A stretch of 64,000 bases of DNA from Comamonadaceae bacterium. GTDB taxonomy: Bacteria > Pseudomonadota > Gammaproteobacteria > Burkholderiales > Burkholderiaceae_C. Positions 41,961 through 52,241 of this stretch are shown here, one piece after another. The position numbers and the translations under genes were made by a program. How positions within the stretch are numbered: position 1 is the first letter of the stretch; every line of letters starts with the position of its first letter. The notes under the pieces are model-generated. The model was not told the DNA's origin and made no database searches. It saw only the letters and a list, made by a program, of their open reading frames with translations. The DNA is taken from assembly GCA_009996515.1 (NCBI GenBank), contig JAACZV010000001.1:186001-250000 (forward strand). Reading direction: 5' to 3'.

Positions 41961-42740
41961 CTACTTCAAGGCGCGCAGCCGTTCCTTGGCCGCTTGCGCC
42001 GCCTCGGTGTTGGGATAGGCCTTGACGAGGTCTTCCAGGCTGCGGCGCGCGCCCTTGTTGTCCTTCAGTTCGATCTGGCAATTCGCCAGCGCCAGCAGGG
42101 CTTCGCCCGCACGCGGATGGTCGGCATTGCCGGCAATGAAGGACTTGAACGTGGCGATGGCGTCCTTGTAGTCGCGCTTGCCGTACTGGGCGTTGCCCAG
42201 CCAGAACCGCACCGAATCGGTGTAGCCGCTGGCCGGATAGCGCTTCAGGAAGGCACCCAGCGCGGCCACTGCCTCGGCGAAGTCGCCGCGCCGCACGAGG
42301 CCGATGGCGGCCTCGTACTGGTTGCGTTCGTCCGGCGCAACCTGGAACTCGCGGCCGTCCAGGCTGACCTTCTGCGGCTCCAGCGGCTTCAGGCGAGCCT
42401 CGACGGACTGCGACTGGTCGGTCAGCTTGCGCTGTGTGTCGGCCAGGTCGCGGGCGAGCTGCTCGTTGGCGCCACGCAGCCTGGCGATCTCGGCACGCAG
42501 CGCGTCGATCTGGCCGTTCAGGTCCAGCAGGCTGCGGCGCAGCGGCTGGAGCTGATCCTGGATGAGCGCGTTGAGCTGATCGGCGCGCTGTTTGGCGGCG
42601 TCCTCGTTGGCCTGGACCTTGGCGCGCAGTTCGAGGATGGCCTTGCGGGCCTCGTCATCCTCGAACAGGCCCGCCCGGGCCGGCTGCATGAAGGCCGCAC
42701 CCATGGCCAGTGCCATGAGCGTCGGTCGCAGAACGCGCAT
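41961..42740 (-). CDS. cpoB: Cell division coordinator CpoB (YbgF)
   Basis: A periplasmic Tol-Pal partner that links outer membrane constriction with peptidoglycan synthesis. Of 259 residues, the first 23 are a signal (MRVLRPTLMALAMGAAFMQPARA), a coiled-coil trimer region follows (about 30-115), then TPRs (about 140-259) with YEAAIGLVRRGDFAEAV, RYPASGYTDSVRFWLGNAQY and AYPNTEAAQAAKERL. The ATG at 42740 lies 5 bases after the pal stop. The longer frame to 43307 reads out of frame through pal and is rejected. Confidence 0.93.
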   Translation of the reverse strand: MRVLRPTLMALAMGAAFMQPARAGLFEDDEARKAILELRAKVQANEDAAKQRADQLNALIQDQLQPLRRSLLDLNGQIDALRAEIARLRGANEQLARDLADTQRKLTDQSQSVEARLKPLEPQKVSLDGREFQVAPDERNQYEAAIGLVRRGDFAEAVAALGAFLKRYPASGYTDSVRFWLGNAQYGKRDYKDAIATFKSFIAGNADHPRAGEALLALANCQIELKDNKGARRSLEDLVKAYPNTEAAQAAKERLRALK

Positions 42741-42745
42741 CACTG

Positions 42746-43276
42746 TCACTTGTCCTTGAGCTCGACGCGGCGGTTCTTGGACCAGGCCTCTTCGCCGCTG
42801 CCTTGCACGGCCGGACGCTCCTTGCCGAAGCTGACGGCCTCGACCTGGTTGGCACCGACGCCCAGCAGCGTCAGCGACTTGGCCACGGCTTCGGCACGGC
42901 GCTGGCCCAGGGCCAGGTTGTACTCGCGGCCACCGCGCTCGTCGGTGTGGCCTTCCAGCATCAGCGCCGCCTTCTTGTTGGCGTTCAGGCGCTTGGCGTG
43001 CAGATCGATCAGCGGGCGGTACTCTTCCTTGACCACGTCGCTGTCGAAATCGAAGTAGACGACGCGCTTGTCCTTGACTTCCTGGGTGTACTGACTGAAC
43101 AGGTCCACCGTCGGAACGGCCGTCTGGGCCGGCTGGGCCGCAGGCGCAGGCGTCGGAGCGGGCGGCGTGGGTTGACGCGTCTCGACCGGCGCGGGCTCGT
43201 CCAGCTTGACGGCAGAACCGCAACCGGCCAGGGCGGCAGCGGCGATCAGGGTGAGCGCATAGCGGGTCAGTTTCAT
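42746..43276 (-). CDS. pal: Peptidoglycan-associated lipoprotein Pal
   Basis: An outer membrane lipoprotein that binds peptidoglycan and TolB. The lipobox is ALAGCG (Cys19), followed by a Pro/Ala-rich linker and an OmpA-like domain (about 70-176) with VYFDFDSDVVKEEYRPLI, LEGHTDERGGREYNLALGQR and SKNRRVELK. The length (176) is normal. It sits between tolB (103 bases upstream) and cpoB (5 bases downstream), the canonical order. Confidence 0.96.
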   Translation of the reverse strand: MKLTRYALTLIAAAALAGCGSAVKLDEPAPVETRQPTPPAPTPAPAAQPAQTAVPTVDLFSQYTQEVKDKRVVYFDFDSDVVKEEYRPLIDLHAKRLNANKKAALMLEGHTDERGGREYNLALGQRRAEAVAKSLTLLGVGANQVEAVSFGKERPAVQGSGEEAWSKNRRVELKDK

Positions 43277-43379
43277 TCGAATGTTCTCCACAACGGACGG
43301 GGGGCAAGAGATTGGGTGAGCCGGCACCGTCGATGGCGCGGGCGCTGCATTGTCCAACAAGGGACGGGGTGTCAAGTTA

Positions 43380-44654
43380 CTAGCGCGTAAAAGGACCCCA
43401 GGTCGGTTCACGCACTTCGGCCAGCGTGACGAGCAGCGGCGTCTTGATCTTGCCGTCCAGCGTCGTCGTCATCAGCACTTCCTTGCCGCCGGCACGGCTG
43501 GCGTAGACGATAAGCTTGCCGTTGGGCGAGAAGGCTGGGCTCTCGTCGTCGTTGGCCTCGCTGATCTGCTGCGACTGGCCCGTGGCGAGGTCCATCACGC
43601 ACAGGCGGAAGGCGCCGCCGGTGCGCGTGATGTAGGCCAGCGTGCGGCCGTCGGGGCTGACGGCCGGGCTGATGTTGTAGTTGCCGCTGAAGCTCACGCG
43701 CTCGGCCGTGCCGCCGTCCGCCGGCATGCGGTAGATCTGCGGGCCGCCGCCACGGTCGCTGACGAAATAGATCTTGTTGCCGTCCGGCGAGTAGCAGGCC
43801 TCGGTGTCGATGGCGCTGCTGCGCGTCAGGCGGCGCAGGCCGGAGCCGTCACGGTTGATGACGAACAGCTGCGTGCCGCCCTCGCGCGACAGGCTGAGCA
43901 CCAGCCGCTGGCCGTCCGGCGACCAGGCGGGCGCGCTGTTGGTGCCCTTGAAGTCGGCCAGCACGCGGCGCTGGCCGGTCGTCACGTCCTGGATGCGCAC
44001 GGTGGCCTTGCGGCTCTCGAAGCTCACATAGGCCAGCTCGCGGCCGTTGGGCGCCCAGGCCGGCGAGATGATGGGCTCGGGGCTGGTCAGCGCCACCTTG
44101 GCGCCCTCGCCGTCCGCGTCGGCGACGACCAGGCTGTAGCGCGGGCCGGCCTTGGTGACATAGGCCATGCGCGTCGCGAACACGCCGCGCTCGCCGGTCA
44201 GCTTCTCGTAGATGGTGTCGGCGATGCGGTGGGCCGCCAGCCGCGCATCGTCGGGATGGACGGCCTGCGCCTCGCCCACCAGTTCGGTGCCCTTGACGAC
44301 GTCCCAGAGCTTGAAGCGGATGTCCAGCCGGCCGTCGGCCAGCCGGGTGACCGAGCCGGCCGCAAGGGCGTCGGCCTGGCGTGCGCGCCAGTCGGTCCAG
44401 ACTGGTGCGCTGGTCTCGCTGAGGCCGCTGGGCGCATCCACGCTGCGGAACTGGCCGCTGCGCTCCAGGTCGGCGCGCACGATGGCGGCGATGGGCTGGG
44501 GCGAGCGGGACTCGTCGCGGAAGTCGACGATGCCCACCGGAATGCGGCTGCCGCCGACGCCGGCGATGTCGATGCGGACCTGGGCAAGCGCGGGGCCTGC
44601 TCCCAGCGCGACGAGGGCCGCAAGGCTGCGGCGGCGGGAAACGGGTTCAAGCAT
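43380..44654 (-). CDS. tolB: Tol-Pal system translocation protein TolB
   Basis: A periplasmic beta-propeller that shuttles between Pal and the Tol inner membrane complex. The 424-residue product has a signal (RRRSLAALVALGAGPALA), an N-terminal alpha/beta domain to about 165, and six propeller blades with repeated SPDG/SPNG turns (for example SPDGQRLVLSLSREG, YSPDGNKIYFVSDRGG, FSPNGKLIVYASRAGG). No tolQRA genes lie upstream in this window; the neighbour is rng. Confidence 0.96.
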   Translation of the reverse strand: MLEPVSRRRSLAALVALGAGPALAQVRIDIAGVGGSRIPVGIVDFRDESRSPQPIAAIVRADLERSGQFRSVDAPSGLSETSAPVWTDWRARQADALAAGSVTRLADGRLDIRFKLWDVVKGTELVGEAQAVHPDDARLAAHRIADTIYEKLTGERGVFATRMAYVTKAGPRYSLVVADADGEGAKVALTSPEPIISPAWAPNGRELAYVSFESRKATVRIQDVTTGQRRVLADFKGTNSAPAWSPDGQRLVLSLSREGGTQLFVINRDGSGLRRLTRSSAIDTEACYSPDGNKIYFVSDRGGGPQIYRMPADGGTAERVSFSGNYNISPAVSPDGRTLAYITRTGGAFRLCVMDLATGQSQQISEANDDESPAFSPNGKLIVYASRAGGKEVLMTTTLDGKIKTPLLVTLAEVREPTWGPFTR

Positions 44655-44722
44655 GGCCCGTCATTCTGCCGCAGGCCAGCGCGCCGCCACGTCGGACGAG
44701 GCCGCCTCGCGCGCGCACCGCC

Positions 44723-46216
44723 TCACAGCAGCACGATGTCGTAATGCTCGGTCTGGTTGGTGGGCTCGGCCGTCAGCGAGATGGGCTTGCCGATGAAGTC
44801 GGACAGGCCAGCCAGATGGGCGCTCTCCTCGTCCAGCAGCATCTCGACGACGTTGGCGGCCGCGACGACGCGGAACTCCTTGGGCGAAAACTGGCGCGCC
44901 TCGCGCAGGATCTCGCGCAGGATGTCGTAGCAGACCGAGCGCGCCGTCTTCACCTGGCCGCGGCCCTCGCAGGTGGGGCAGGGCTCGCACAGCATGCGGG
45001 CCAGCGATTCGCGCGTGCGCTTGCGCGTCATCTCCACCAAACCGAGCTGGGTGAAGCCGCCGACGGTGACCTTGGTGCGGTCGCGCGCCAGCTGCTTCTT
45101 GAACTCCGCCAGCACCGCGGCCTTGTGCTCCTCGCGGGTCATGTCGATGAAGTCGACGATGATGATGCCGCCCAGGTTGCGCAGACGAAGCTGGCGGGCG
45201 ATGGCGCCGGCCGCCTCCAGGTTGGTCTTGAAGATGGTGTCGTCGAAGTTCCTGGCGCCGACGAAGCCGCCGGTGTTGACGTCGATGGTCGTCATCGCCT
45301 CGGTCTGGTCGAACACCAGCGAGCCGCCGGACTTCAGCTCCACCTTGCGCGCCAGCGCGCGGGCGATCTCGGCGTCGACGTTGCAGAGGTCGAAGATGGG
45401 GCGCTCGCCACGGTAATGCTCCAGCTTGGCCGTGGCCGCCGGCATGAAGGTCTCGCCGAATGCGCGTAGCACGTCGTACTGCATCTTGGAGTCGATGCGG
45501 ATGGAGCCGGTGCGCTCGCTGGTCAGGTCGCGCAGCACGCGCTCGACGAGGGACAGATCCTGATGCAGCAGGCTGGCCGGCGGCGTCGTCAGCGCCTTCT
45601 CGCGGATCTGCTGCCAGGTCTTGCGCAGGTAGGCGATGTCGGCGGCCAGCTCCGCGTCGGACGCGTCCTCCGCATTGGTGCGCAGGATGAAGCCGCCACC
45701 ACCGCCCTCCTCCTTGCTGCCGACCAGCGCCACCATGCGGGCCCGCAGCGCCTCGCGCGCCTCGGGCGAGCCTATCTTCTGGCTGATGCCGATGTGCTCG
45801 TCCTGCGGCAGATAGACCAGCATGCGGCCGGCGATGCTGATCTGGCTGGACAGCCGCGCCCCCTTGGTGCCTATCGGGTCCTTGATGACCTGCACCGTCA
45901 ACGGCTGGCCCTCGAAGACCAGACGCTCGATGGGCGTCGGCGGCAGGTCGGGGCCATGGCCGCCCTGATGCCGGCCATGGCTGAACTGCGAGGCGGTGTG
46001 CAGGTCCGCCACATGCAGAAAGGCCGCACGCTCCAGGCCGATGTCGATGAAGGCCGACTGCATGCCGGGCAGCACGCGCACCACCTTGCCCAGGTAGACG
46101 TTACCGACCAGGCCCCGCTCCAACGTACGCTCCAGGTGCAGTTCCTGCACGGCGCCGTTCTCGACCACGGCCACCCGCGTTTCCTGGGGGGACCAGTTGA
46201 TCAGGATGTCTTCCAT
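44723..46216 (-). CDS. rng: Ribonuclease G
   Basis: An endoribonuclease that processes 16S rRNA 5' ends and some mRNAs. The 497-residue chain has an S1-like region (about 35-130, with a His/Gly insertion QFSHGRHQGGHGPD), the RNase E/G catalytic core with IDVNTGGFVGARNFDDTI and GGIIIVDFIDMTREEHK holding metal-binding Asp residues, and the zinc-link CEPCPTCEGRG. There is no long C-terminal scaffold, which separates it from RNase E. The ATG at 46216 gives MEDILINWSPQETRVAVVEN; the start at 46261 is less likely. Confidence 0.94.
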   Translation of the reverse strand: MEDILINWSPQETRVAVVENGAVQELHLERTLERGLVGNVYLGKVVRVLPGMQSAFIDIGLERAAFLHVADLHTASQFSHGRHQGGHGPDLPPTPIERLVFEGQPLTVQVIKDPIGTKGARLSSQISIAGRMLVYLPQDEHIGISQKIGSPEAREALRARMVALVGSKEEGGGGGFILRTNAEDASDAELAADIAYLRKTWQQIREKALTTPPASLLHQDLSLVERVLRDLTSERTGSIRIDSKMQYDVLRAFGETFMPAATAKLEHYRGERPIFDLCNVDAEIARALARKVELKSGGSLVFDQTEAMTTIDVNTGGFVGARNFDDTIFKTNLEAAGAIARQLRLRNLGGIIIVDFIDMTREEHKAAVLAEFKKQLARDRTKVTVGGFTQLGLVEMTRKRTRESLARMLCEPCPTCEGRGQVKTARSVCYDILREILREARQFSPKEFRVVAAANVVEMLLDEESAHLAGLSDFIGKPISLTAEPTNQTEHYDIVLL

Positions 46217-46264
46217 CGCCAATCCTTGAATGCTGATGCGTGCCGCCGCCCCCAGCGGCACGCA

Positions 46265-46867
46265 TCAGAACTCGAAACCGAATTTCTCCAACAGCGCGGC
46301 ACTCTCAAAGAGGGGCAACCCCATGATGCCCGAGTAGCTGCCGGCAATCTTCACAATCCAGGCCGCGGCCTGGCTCTGGATGGCATAGGCGCCGGCCTTG
46401 CCGAAGGGCTCGCGGCTGGCCACGTAGCGCTGGATCTGCGCCGGCGACAGCGGCGCGAACTCGACCTCGGACAGGTTCAGCGTCGCCTCGCGCCGCGTCG
46501 AGTCGGCCACCGCCACGGCCGTGATGACGCGATGGCTGCGCCCCGACAGCAGCGCCAGCATGCGGGCCGCGTCGGCCTCGTCCTCGGGCTTGCCGAGGAT
46601 GAGGTCGTCCACGGCCACGGTGGTGTCGGCACACAGGACCGGCGCCGGCGCCAGGCCGCGCGCGGCCCGCCGCGCCAGCGCCGCATCGAGCTTGGCGGCC
46701 GTCACGCGGGCGCAGTAGGCCTCGGGCAGCTCGCCGGCCAGGACGGCCTCCAGCGCCTCGGCATCCTCGTCGGCGCCGGGCAGCAGCAGTTCGTGACGCA
46801 CGCCGATCTGCTCAAGCAGCTGGCGGCGGCGCGGGCTTTGGGAGGCCAGATAGATGAACTTATTCAC
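46265..46867 (-). CDS. Maf-family nucleotide pyrophosphatase
   Basis: A 200-residue Maf protein that would hydrolyse dTTP/UTP or modified nucleotides. Marks are [18 protein letters not shown] at the N-terminus, [35 protein letters not shown] and [11 protein letters not shown]. The pattern fits the YhdE-type (dTTPase/UTPase) subgroup, though substrate cannot be proven by eye. It starts with GTG at 46867, overlapping the end of rlmH by 8 bases. Confidence 0.9.
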   Translation of the reverse strand: MNKFIYLASQSPRRRQLLEQIGVRHELLLPGADEDAEALEAVLAGELPEAYCARVTAAKLDAALARRAARGLAPAPVLCADTTVAVDDLILGKPEDEADAARMLALLSGRSHRVITAVAVADSTRREATLNLSEVEFAPLSPAQIQRYVASREPFGKAGAYAIQSQAAAWIVKIAGSYSGIMGLPLFESAALLEKFGFEF

Positions 46868-47327
46868 GGTGGTAGGGGTGGCCGGTCGTCACCGTCCACG
46901 CGCGATACAGGCCCTCGGCCAGCAGCACGCGGGCGAAGGCGTGCGGCAGGGTCAGGTCGGACAGGCGCAGCGTCTCGTCGGCCGTGGCCTTCAGCGCCGG
47001 ATGCAGGCCGTCCGGCCCGCCGATGATGAGGGCCGCGTCGCGGCCCTCGCCCATCCACAGCTTCAGGCGCTCGGCCAACTGCACGGAGGTGCGGCGTTCG
47101 CCGCGCTCGTCCAGGACGATGCGGCGCACCCCCTTGGGCAGCGCCGCCTCGATGCGCGCGGCCTCGGCGGCCATCAGCTGCTCGGCGGTCTTGCTGCCGC
47201 GCGTCTCGGCCTTGACGGCCTTCAGCTCGAGCTTGAGCTCCGGCGGGAAGCGCTTGGCGAAATCCTCGTAGGCCGCGTCGGCCCAGGCCGGTTGGCGCTG
47301 GCCCACGGCGACCAGGAGCAGGCGCAT
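46860..47327 (-). CDS. rlmH: 23S rRNA pseudouridine-1915 N3-methyltransferase RlmH
   Basis: A SPOUT methyltransferase of 155 residues that methylates pseudouridine 1915 of 23S rRNA in the 70S ribosome. Marks are [35 protein letters not shown], the SAM-knot [12 protein letters not shown], and the C-terminal [16 protein letters not shown] and GHPYHRE. The ATG overlaps the rsfS stop by one base. The longer frame upstream is an out-of-frame reading of the rsfS tail. Confidence 0.96.
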   Translation of the reverse strand: MRLLLVAVGQRQPAWADAAYEDFAKRFPPELKLELKAVKAETRGSKTAEQLMAAEAARIEAALPKGVRRIVLDERGERRTSVQLAERLKLWMGEGRDAALIIGGPDGLHPALKATADETLRLSDLTLPHAFARVLLAEGLYRAWTVTTGHPYHRE

Positions 47328-48001
47328 CAGGCCTTCTTCGCTGCGGCCTTCTTGGCCGGCGCCTTCTTGGCGACGACCTTCTTCGCGGGCGCCGCCTTCT
47401 TGGCCGGTGCGGCCTTCTTGGCCGGGGCCGACTTGGCGGCCGTCTTCTTGGCCGCCGCCGGCTTGGCCGCGCCGACCTTGATGGTCTTGACCGCCGGCGT
47501 CTTGGCGCCGACGACGCGGCTCACGCCCTTTTTCGCGGGCGCGGCCTTCTTGGCGGCCGGGGCTTTCTTGGCGGGCGTAGCGGCAGCCTTCTTGGCAGGC
47601 GCCGCCTTCTTGGCCGGGGCGGGCTCCTCGGAAGCCTTCACAAGCTTGACCTCGCTGCTGCCCAGCTTGAGCTTGACCGGCTTGTCGCCCCAGATCTCCT
47701 CGAGGCGGTAGTAGTCGCGGATGGCGGGCTGCATCACGTGCACGACGGCGGCGCCGCAGTCCACGATGATCCATTCGCCGTTGTCCTCGCCCTCGGTGCG
47801 CATGACCTGCATGCCACGGTCCTTGACCGTCTCGCGGACGCTGGAGGCCAGCGCCTTGGTCTGCCGGTTGCTCGTGCCGGACGCGATGATGACGCGCTCG
47901 AACAGCGGCGACAGATGCTCCGTGTTGAACACGACGATGTTCTGGGCCTTCACGTCTTCCAGCCCATCGACGATGGCGCGTTGCAGCTTGCGGATATCCA
48001 T
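47327..48001 (-). CDS. rsfS: Ribosomal silencing factor RsfS with histone-H1-like C-terminal tail
   Basis: Residues 1-115 are a normal RsfS, which binds L14 and blocks subunit joining: [52 protein letters not shown] and [10 protein letters not shown]. The remaining 109 residues are an Ala/Lys/Pro repeat tail (units such as [11 protein letters not shown]) like bacterial histone H1-like proteins. The tail is in frame with no internal stop and the next gene overlaps its end, so the extension is real. It may bind rRNA or DNA by charge. Confidence 0.94.
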   Translation of the reverse strand: MDIRKLQRAIVDGLEDVKAQNIVVFNTEHLSPLFERVIIASGTSNRQTKALASSVRETVKDRGMQVMRTEGEDNGEWIIVDCGAAVVHVMQPAIRDYYRLEEIWGDKPVKLKLGSSEVKLVKASEEPAPAKKAAPAKKAAATPAKKAPAAKKAAPAKKGVSRVVGAKTPAVKTIKVGAAKPAAAKKTAAKSAPAKKAAPAKKAAPAKKVVAKKAPAKKAAAKKA

Positions 48002-48589
48002 TCAGTGCTTCTTCTCGTAGAGGCGGTGCGAGGCAATATAGCTCGCGACCTCGGCGCCCACCATGGGGCAGATGTCCTCGCCACGGGCGACGGCGTCGCG
48101 CACGGCGGTGGACGAAAGGGGCAGGTCGGGCAGGGCCAGCACCCGCAGGCGGTGCTCAGGCAGGCCCGGCGGCGTCACGACGGCCTCGCCGCCACGCGGC
48201 ACGACCACCAGCGTCGCCAGCGCCACGACGGTTTCCACCTGATACCAGGTGGGCAGCCGGGCGTACTGGTCCTGGCCGATGAGGAACATCAGTTCGGCGC
48301 CCGGATGCTCGCCGGCGAACTCGCGCAGCGTGTCGGCCGTGAAGCTGGGCCCGCGGCGATGCAGCTCACGCTCGTCCAGCACAAAGCGCGGCTCGCCGGC
48401 CATGAGGCGGCGGATCATGCCGGCGCGATGCTCGGCGGGCGCCATGACCTGATCGGGCTTCTGCCATTGCCGGCCGGCGGGCAGCCAGACGAGGCGGTCG
48501 GGCGCCAGCGCGTCCAGCGCGAAGCGGGCGAAGGCCAGGTGGCCCAGATGCGGCGGGTCGAAGCTGCCGCCGAAGATCGCAATCCTCAC
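48002..48589 (-). CDS. nadD: Nicotinate-nucleotide adenylyltransferase NadD
   Basis: It joins nicotinate mononucleotide with ATP in NAD synthesis. The 195-residue product carries the nucleotidyltransferase motif [17 protein letters not shown] (HxGH) and [10 protein letters not shown] near the C-terminus, with [13 protein letters not shown] in between. It starts with GTG at 48589 overlapping the hemF stop (GTGA) and ends directly before rsfS, the usual nadD-rsfS-rlmH order. Confidence 0.95.
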   Translation of the reverse strand: MRIAIFGGSFDPPHLGHLAFARFALDALAPDRLVWLPAGRQWQKPDQVMAPAEHRAGMIRRLMAGEPRFVLDERELHRRGPSFTADTLREFAGEHPGAELMFLIGQDQYARLPTWYQVETVVALATLVVVPRGGEAVVTPPGLPEHRLRVLALPDLPLSSTAVRDAVARGEDICPMVGAEVASYIASHRLYEKKH

Positions 48590-49521
48590 AGCCAGAGCGC
48601 GCCAGCGGGCTCGTCGGCCCAGTCGCGCGGGCGCAGGAAGTCGCTGTACAGCCGCGCCTCCGGCGTGCCGGGCTCCGGCGCCCAGTCGTAGCGCCATTTC
48701 ACCTGCGGCGGCATGGACATCAGGATGGACTCCGTGCGCCCGCCGGACTGCAGCCCGAACAGCGTGCCGCGGTCCCAGACCAGGTTGAACTCGACATAGC
48801 GGCCGCGCCGATAGGCCTGGAAGTCGCGCTCGCGCTCGCCGTAGGCGTAGCCCTGGCGGCGCTCCACGATGGGCAGGTAGGCGCCCAGGAAGGCGTCGCC
48901 CACCGAGCGGATCAGCGCGAAGCCGGCGTCGCTGCCGCCTTCGGCGAAATCGTCGAAGAAGATGCCGCCGATGCCGCGCGGCTCGTTGCGGTGCTTCAGG
49001 AAGAAGTACTCGTCGCACCAGGTCTTGAACCTGGGATAGAGCCCCGCGCCGTGGGCGCCGAGCGCGTCGCGGCAGACGCGGTGGAAATGCTGGGCGTCGC
49101 GCTCGTAGCCGTAGTAGGGCGTCAGGTCCATGCCGCCGCCGAACCAGGTCACCGCCGGCCCGTTGGCCGGCAGCGCGGCGAACATGCGCACGTTCATGTG
49201 CACCGTGGGCACGAAGGGGTTGTGCGGATGCAGCACCAGCGACACGCCCATGGCCTCGAAGGGCGCGCCGGCCAGCTCGGGCCGGTGCTGCGTGGCCGAG
49301 GGCGGCAGCACGCGACCCTTCACATGCGAGAAGTTGACGCCGCCGCGCTCGAACACTGCGCCGCCCTCGATGAGGCGGCTCAGGCCGTCGCCCTCCAGCC
49401 GGCCGCCGGGCTCGCGCGTCCAGCCGTCGCTGAGGAAGGCGTTGCCATCGGCGGCCTCCAGCGCGCTGACGATGCGCTGCTGCAGGCCCAGCAGATAGTC
49501 GCGGACATCGATTGTGTTCAT
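48586..49521 (-). CDS. hemF: Oxygen-dependent coproporphyrinogen III oxidase HemF
   Basis: It converts coproporphyrinogen III to protoporphyrinogen IX with oxygen in haem synthesis. The 311-residue product has the family marks [49 protein letters not shown] and [20 protein letters not shown] with ILMSMPP. The ATG at 49521 overlaps the acyltransferase stop (ATGA). Frames extended further upstream are out-of-frame readings. Confidence 0.96.
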   Translation of the reverse strand: MNTIDVRDYLLGLQQRIVSALEAADGNAFLSDGWTREPGGRLEGDGLSRLIEGGAVFERGGVNFSHVKGRVLPPSATQHRPELAGAPFEAMGVSLVLHPHNPFVPTVHMNVRMFAALPANGPAVTWFGGGMDLTPYYGYERDAQHFHRVCRDALGAHGAGLYPRFKTWCDEYFFLKHRNEPRGIGGIFFDDFAEGGSDAGFALIRSVGDAFLGAYLPIVERRQGYAYGERERDFQAYRRGRYVEFNLVWDRGTLFGLQSGGRTESILMSMPPQVKWRYDWAPEPGTPEARLYSDFLRPRDWADEPAGALWL

Positions 49522-50120
49522 GTGCGGGGGCAGATGGGGCTGGCCAGCGCGGGGCGCTTGCCCACGCGATGGCCGAGGTAGTCGGCAAAGGCGGCGAAGT
49601 CGGCATCGACGTCGCCCGTCAGCCGCACGAATCGCGTCAACGACACGATACGCCGTTCGAAATCGAAGTAGGCCAGGCCCACCGGCACATCGGCCTGCAC
49701 GGCCACCTGGTAGGCACCGGTGCGCCAGCCGGTCGTCAGGGACCGCGTGCCCTCGGGCGCCACGGCCAGCCAGAAGCGCTCGCCGCGCGTCGCCGCCGCG
49801 CGCATCTGGCCCACGGTGTCGGCCACGATGCCGTGGCGGCTGCTGCGGTCTACGGCCACGCCGCCCACATAGCGCATCCAGCGCCCCAGCACGGGCAGGC
49901 GGAACAGGCTGTCCTTGGCCCAGAAGCGCAGCTGCAGGCCCAGGGCCCATTTCGCCAGCAGGCCCACGACGAAGTCCCAGTTGGACGTGTGCGGATAGAC
50001 CAGGATGACGCCCTGCTCGGCCGGCAGCCCCGGCGCGTCCACCGTCCAGCCGAACAGCCGCAGCAGCCCGCGCGCCAGCCGGCTTTGCCGGCCATGGGGG
50101 CGCAGCGGACCGCCAAGCAC
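49518..50120 (-). CDS. Lysophospholipid acyltransferase family protein (200 aa)
   Basis: A glycerolipid acyltransferase-like protein. Motif I is HTSNWDF (a variant of HxSxxD), motif III-like APEGTRS, with [14 protein letters not shown] before it and [18 protein letters not shown] after. The short form and sequence resemble the 1-acyl-sn-glycerol-3-phosphate acyltransferase-like proteins common near purD in Burkholderiales; acceptor unknown. The start is uncertain: GTG 50120 is given; TTG 50150, overlapping the purD stop, is an alternative. Confidence 0.82.
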   Translation of the reverse strand: MLGGPLRPHGRQSRLARGLLRLFGWTVDAPGLPAEQGVILVYPHTSNWDFVVGLLAKWALGLQLRFWAKDSLFRLPVLGRWMRYVGGVAVDRSSRHGIVADTVGQMRAAATRGERFWLAVAPEGTRSLTTGWRTGAYQVAVQADVPVGLAYFDFERRIVSLTRFVRLTGDVDADFAAFADYLGHRVGKRPALASPICPRT

Positions 50121-50146
50121 GGCGGGCTGGAGGGCAGGCTGGCCGG

Positions 50147-51433
50147 TCAACGCCTGATGGCCCGGTGGCCGATGTCCGAGCGGTACTGGCGCCCGGCGAA
50201 CTGGATGCCCGCGGCCACGTCGTAGGCGCGCTGCGCCGCGGTGCGCACGGACTCGCCCAGCGCCGTCACGCACAGCACCCGGCCACCGCTGCTGAGCAGC
50301 TTGCCTTCCTGCTGCACCGTGCCGGCATGGAAGACCATGGCCTCATCCTCGTCCGCCGGCAGGCCGGTGATGACGTCGCCCTTGCGCGGGCTGAGCGGAT
50401 AGCCCTCGGCGGCCAGCACGACGCCCAGCGCCACGCGGCGGTCCCATTGCAGCTCGACCTGGTCCAGCGTGCCGTCGGTGGCGTGCATCAGCAGCTCGAA
50501 CAGGTCGCTCTTGAGCCGCATCATGATGGGCTGCGTCTCGGGGTCGCCCATGCGGGTGTTGAACTCCACCGTGCGCGGCTGGCCGTGCTCGTCGATCATC
50601 AGCCCGGCATACAGGAAGCCGGTGAACGGATGGCCGTCACGGGCCATGCCAGCGATGGTGGGCTGGATGATCTCGTGCATGACCTTGGCATGCACATTGG
50701 GCGTGACGACGGGCGCGGGCGAGTAGGCGCCCATGCCGCCGGTGTTGGGGCCTTCGTCGCCATCCAGCAGGCGCTTGTGGTCCTGGCTGGTGGCCAGCGA
50801 CACCACATGCTTGCCGTCGCAGACGACGATGAAGCTGGCCTCCTCGCCGGCGAGGAAGTCCTCGATGACGACGCGGGCGCCGCCCTCGTTGTGCGTGACG
50901 CCCAGCTTGTTGTCCTCCAGGATCCACGTGATGGCCTCGTGGGCCTCCTGCAGCGTCATCGCGACGACCACGCCCTTGCCCGCCGCCAGGCCGTCGGCCT
51001 TGATGACGATGGGGGCGCCGCGGCCGTCCACATAGGCATGGGCGGCGGCCGGGTCGGAGAAGGTCTCGTAGGCCGCCGTCGGGATGCCGTGGCGCTTCAT
51101 GAAGTCCTTGGCGAAGGCCTTGGAGCTCTCCAGCTGCGCGGCCGCCTGGGTGGGCCCGAAGATGCGCAGGCCGCGGGCGCGGAATTCGTCGACGACGCCG
51201 GCGGCCAGTGCCGCCTCGGGGCCCACGACGGTCAGCGCGATCTTCTGCTCGGCGGCGAAATCGGCCAGCGCGCGCACGTCGGTGACGGCGATGGTCACGT
51301 TCTGCAGCCGCTCATCCCGGGCCGTGCCGCCGTTGCCCGGGGCCACGAAGACCTGGCTGACGCGCTCCGCCTGGGCCAGCTTCCAGGCAAGCGCGTGTTC
51401 GCGGCCACCATTGCCGATGACAAGAACTCTCAT
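50147..51433 (-). CDS. purD: Phosphoribosylamine-glycine ligase PurD
   Basis: The second step of purine synthesis, an ATP-grasp ligase of 428 residues. Marks are [48 protein letters not shown] (ATP-grasp), [20 protein letters not shown] and [15 protein letters not shown] with the Mg-binding residues. It begins 2 bases after the yebC stop. Confidence 0.97.
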   Translation of the reverse strand: MRVLVIGNGGREHALAWKLAQAERVSQVFVAPGNGGTARDERLQNVTIAVTDVRALADFAAEQKIALTVVGPEAALAAGVVDEFRARGLRIFGPTQAAAQLESSKAFAKDFMKRHGIPTAAYETFSDPAAAHAYVDGRGAPIVIKADGLAAGKGVVVAMTLQEAHEAITWILEDNKLGVTHNEGGARVVIEDFLAGEEASFIVVCDGKHVVSLATSQDHKRLLDGDEGPNTGGMGAYSPAPVVTPNVHAKVMHEIIQPTIAGMARDGHPFTGFLYAGLMIDEHGQPRTVEFNTRMGDPETQPIMMRLKSDLFELLMHATDGTLDQVELQWDRRVALGVVLAAEGYPLSPRKGDVITGLPADEDEAMVFHAGTVQQEGKLLSSGGRVLCVTALGESVRTAAQRAYDVAAGIQFAGRQYRSDIGHRAIRR

Positions 51434-51435
51434 GC

Positions 51436-52158
51436 TCAGCCTAGCTCGGCGTTGTGATAGACGGCCTGCACGTCGTCCAGGTCCTCGAGCACGTCCAGCA
51501 GCTTCTGCATGCGCTCGGCATCCTCGCCGGTGATCTCGATGGGGTTCTCGGCCCTCATGGTCACCTCGGACAGCTCGGGCACCAGGCCGGCCGCTTCCAG
51601 CGCGCCCTTCACCGTCTCGTAGTCGGCGGGCGCGGTCAGCACCTCGATGGCGCCGTCGTCACCGGTGATGACGTCCTCGGCACCGGCGTCCAGCGCCACT
51701 TCCATGATCCTGTCCTCCGACGTGCCGGGCGCGAAGATCAGCTGGCCGCAGTGCTTGAACTGGAAGGACACCGAGCCTTCGGTGCCCAGGTTGCCGCCGT
51801 ACTTGCTGAAGGCATGGCGCACCTCGGCCACAGTGCGGACACGGTTGTCCGTCATCGTGTCCAGCATGACGGCCGCACCGCCGATGCCATAGCCCTCGTA
51901 GCGGATTTCCTCATAGGTCAGGCCGTCGATGTTGCCGCTGGCCTTGTCGATGTTGTACTTGATGCGGTCGGCCGGCATGTTGGCGGCCTTGGCCTTGTCG
52001 ACGGCCAGCCTCAGGCGCGGGTTGTCCTTGATGTCGGGCCCGCCCTGACGCGCGGCGACCGTGATCTCACGGATGATGCGCGTCCAGATCTTGCCGCGCT
52101 TCTCGTCCTGGCGGCCTTTGCGGTGTTGGATGTTGGCCCATTTGGAATGTCCGGCCAT
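51436..52158 (-). CDS. yebC: YebC/PmpR family protein
   Basis: A 240-residue protein with the family signature [23 protein letters not shown] at the start (read in parts), [33 protein letters not shown] and [16 protein letters not shown]. Members were long called DNA-binding regulators; recent work links YebC to relief of ribosome stalling at proline runs. It is divergent from the HerA-like gene, with 83 bases between, and is followed closely by purD. Confidence 0.95.
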   Translation of the reverse strand: MAGHSKWANIQHRKGRQDEKRGKIWTRIIREITVAARQGGPDIKDNPRLRLAVDKAKAANMPADRIKYNIDKASGNIDGLTYEEIRYEGYGIGGAAVMLDTMTDNRVRTVAEVRHAFSKYGGNLGTEGSVSFQFKHCGQLIFAPGTSEDRIMEVALDAGAEDVITGDDGAIEVLTAPADYETVKGALEAAGLVPELSEVTMRAENPIEITGEDAERMQKLLDVLEDLDDVQAVYHNAELG

Positions 52159-52241
52159 AGCTGTGGCTCCCGGCGGCTGTTGGTCAGCGGCCTGATTTAT
52201 CGTTGGCAGAAGAGCGATTTTAGTGGAGCGCCTCCCGCATC

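Noticed and set aside
47340-47630. Repetitive lysine/alanine codons, considered as a tandem DNA repeat or a separate histone-like gene
   Set aside because: The repeats are in frame with RsfS, with no internal start with a ribosome site; they are a protein tail.
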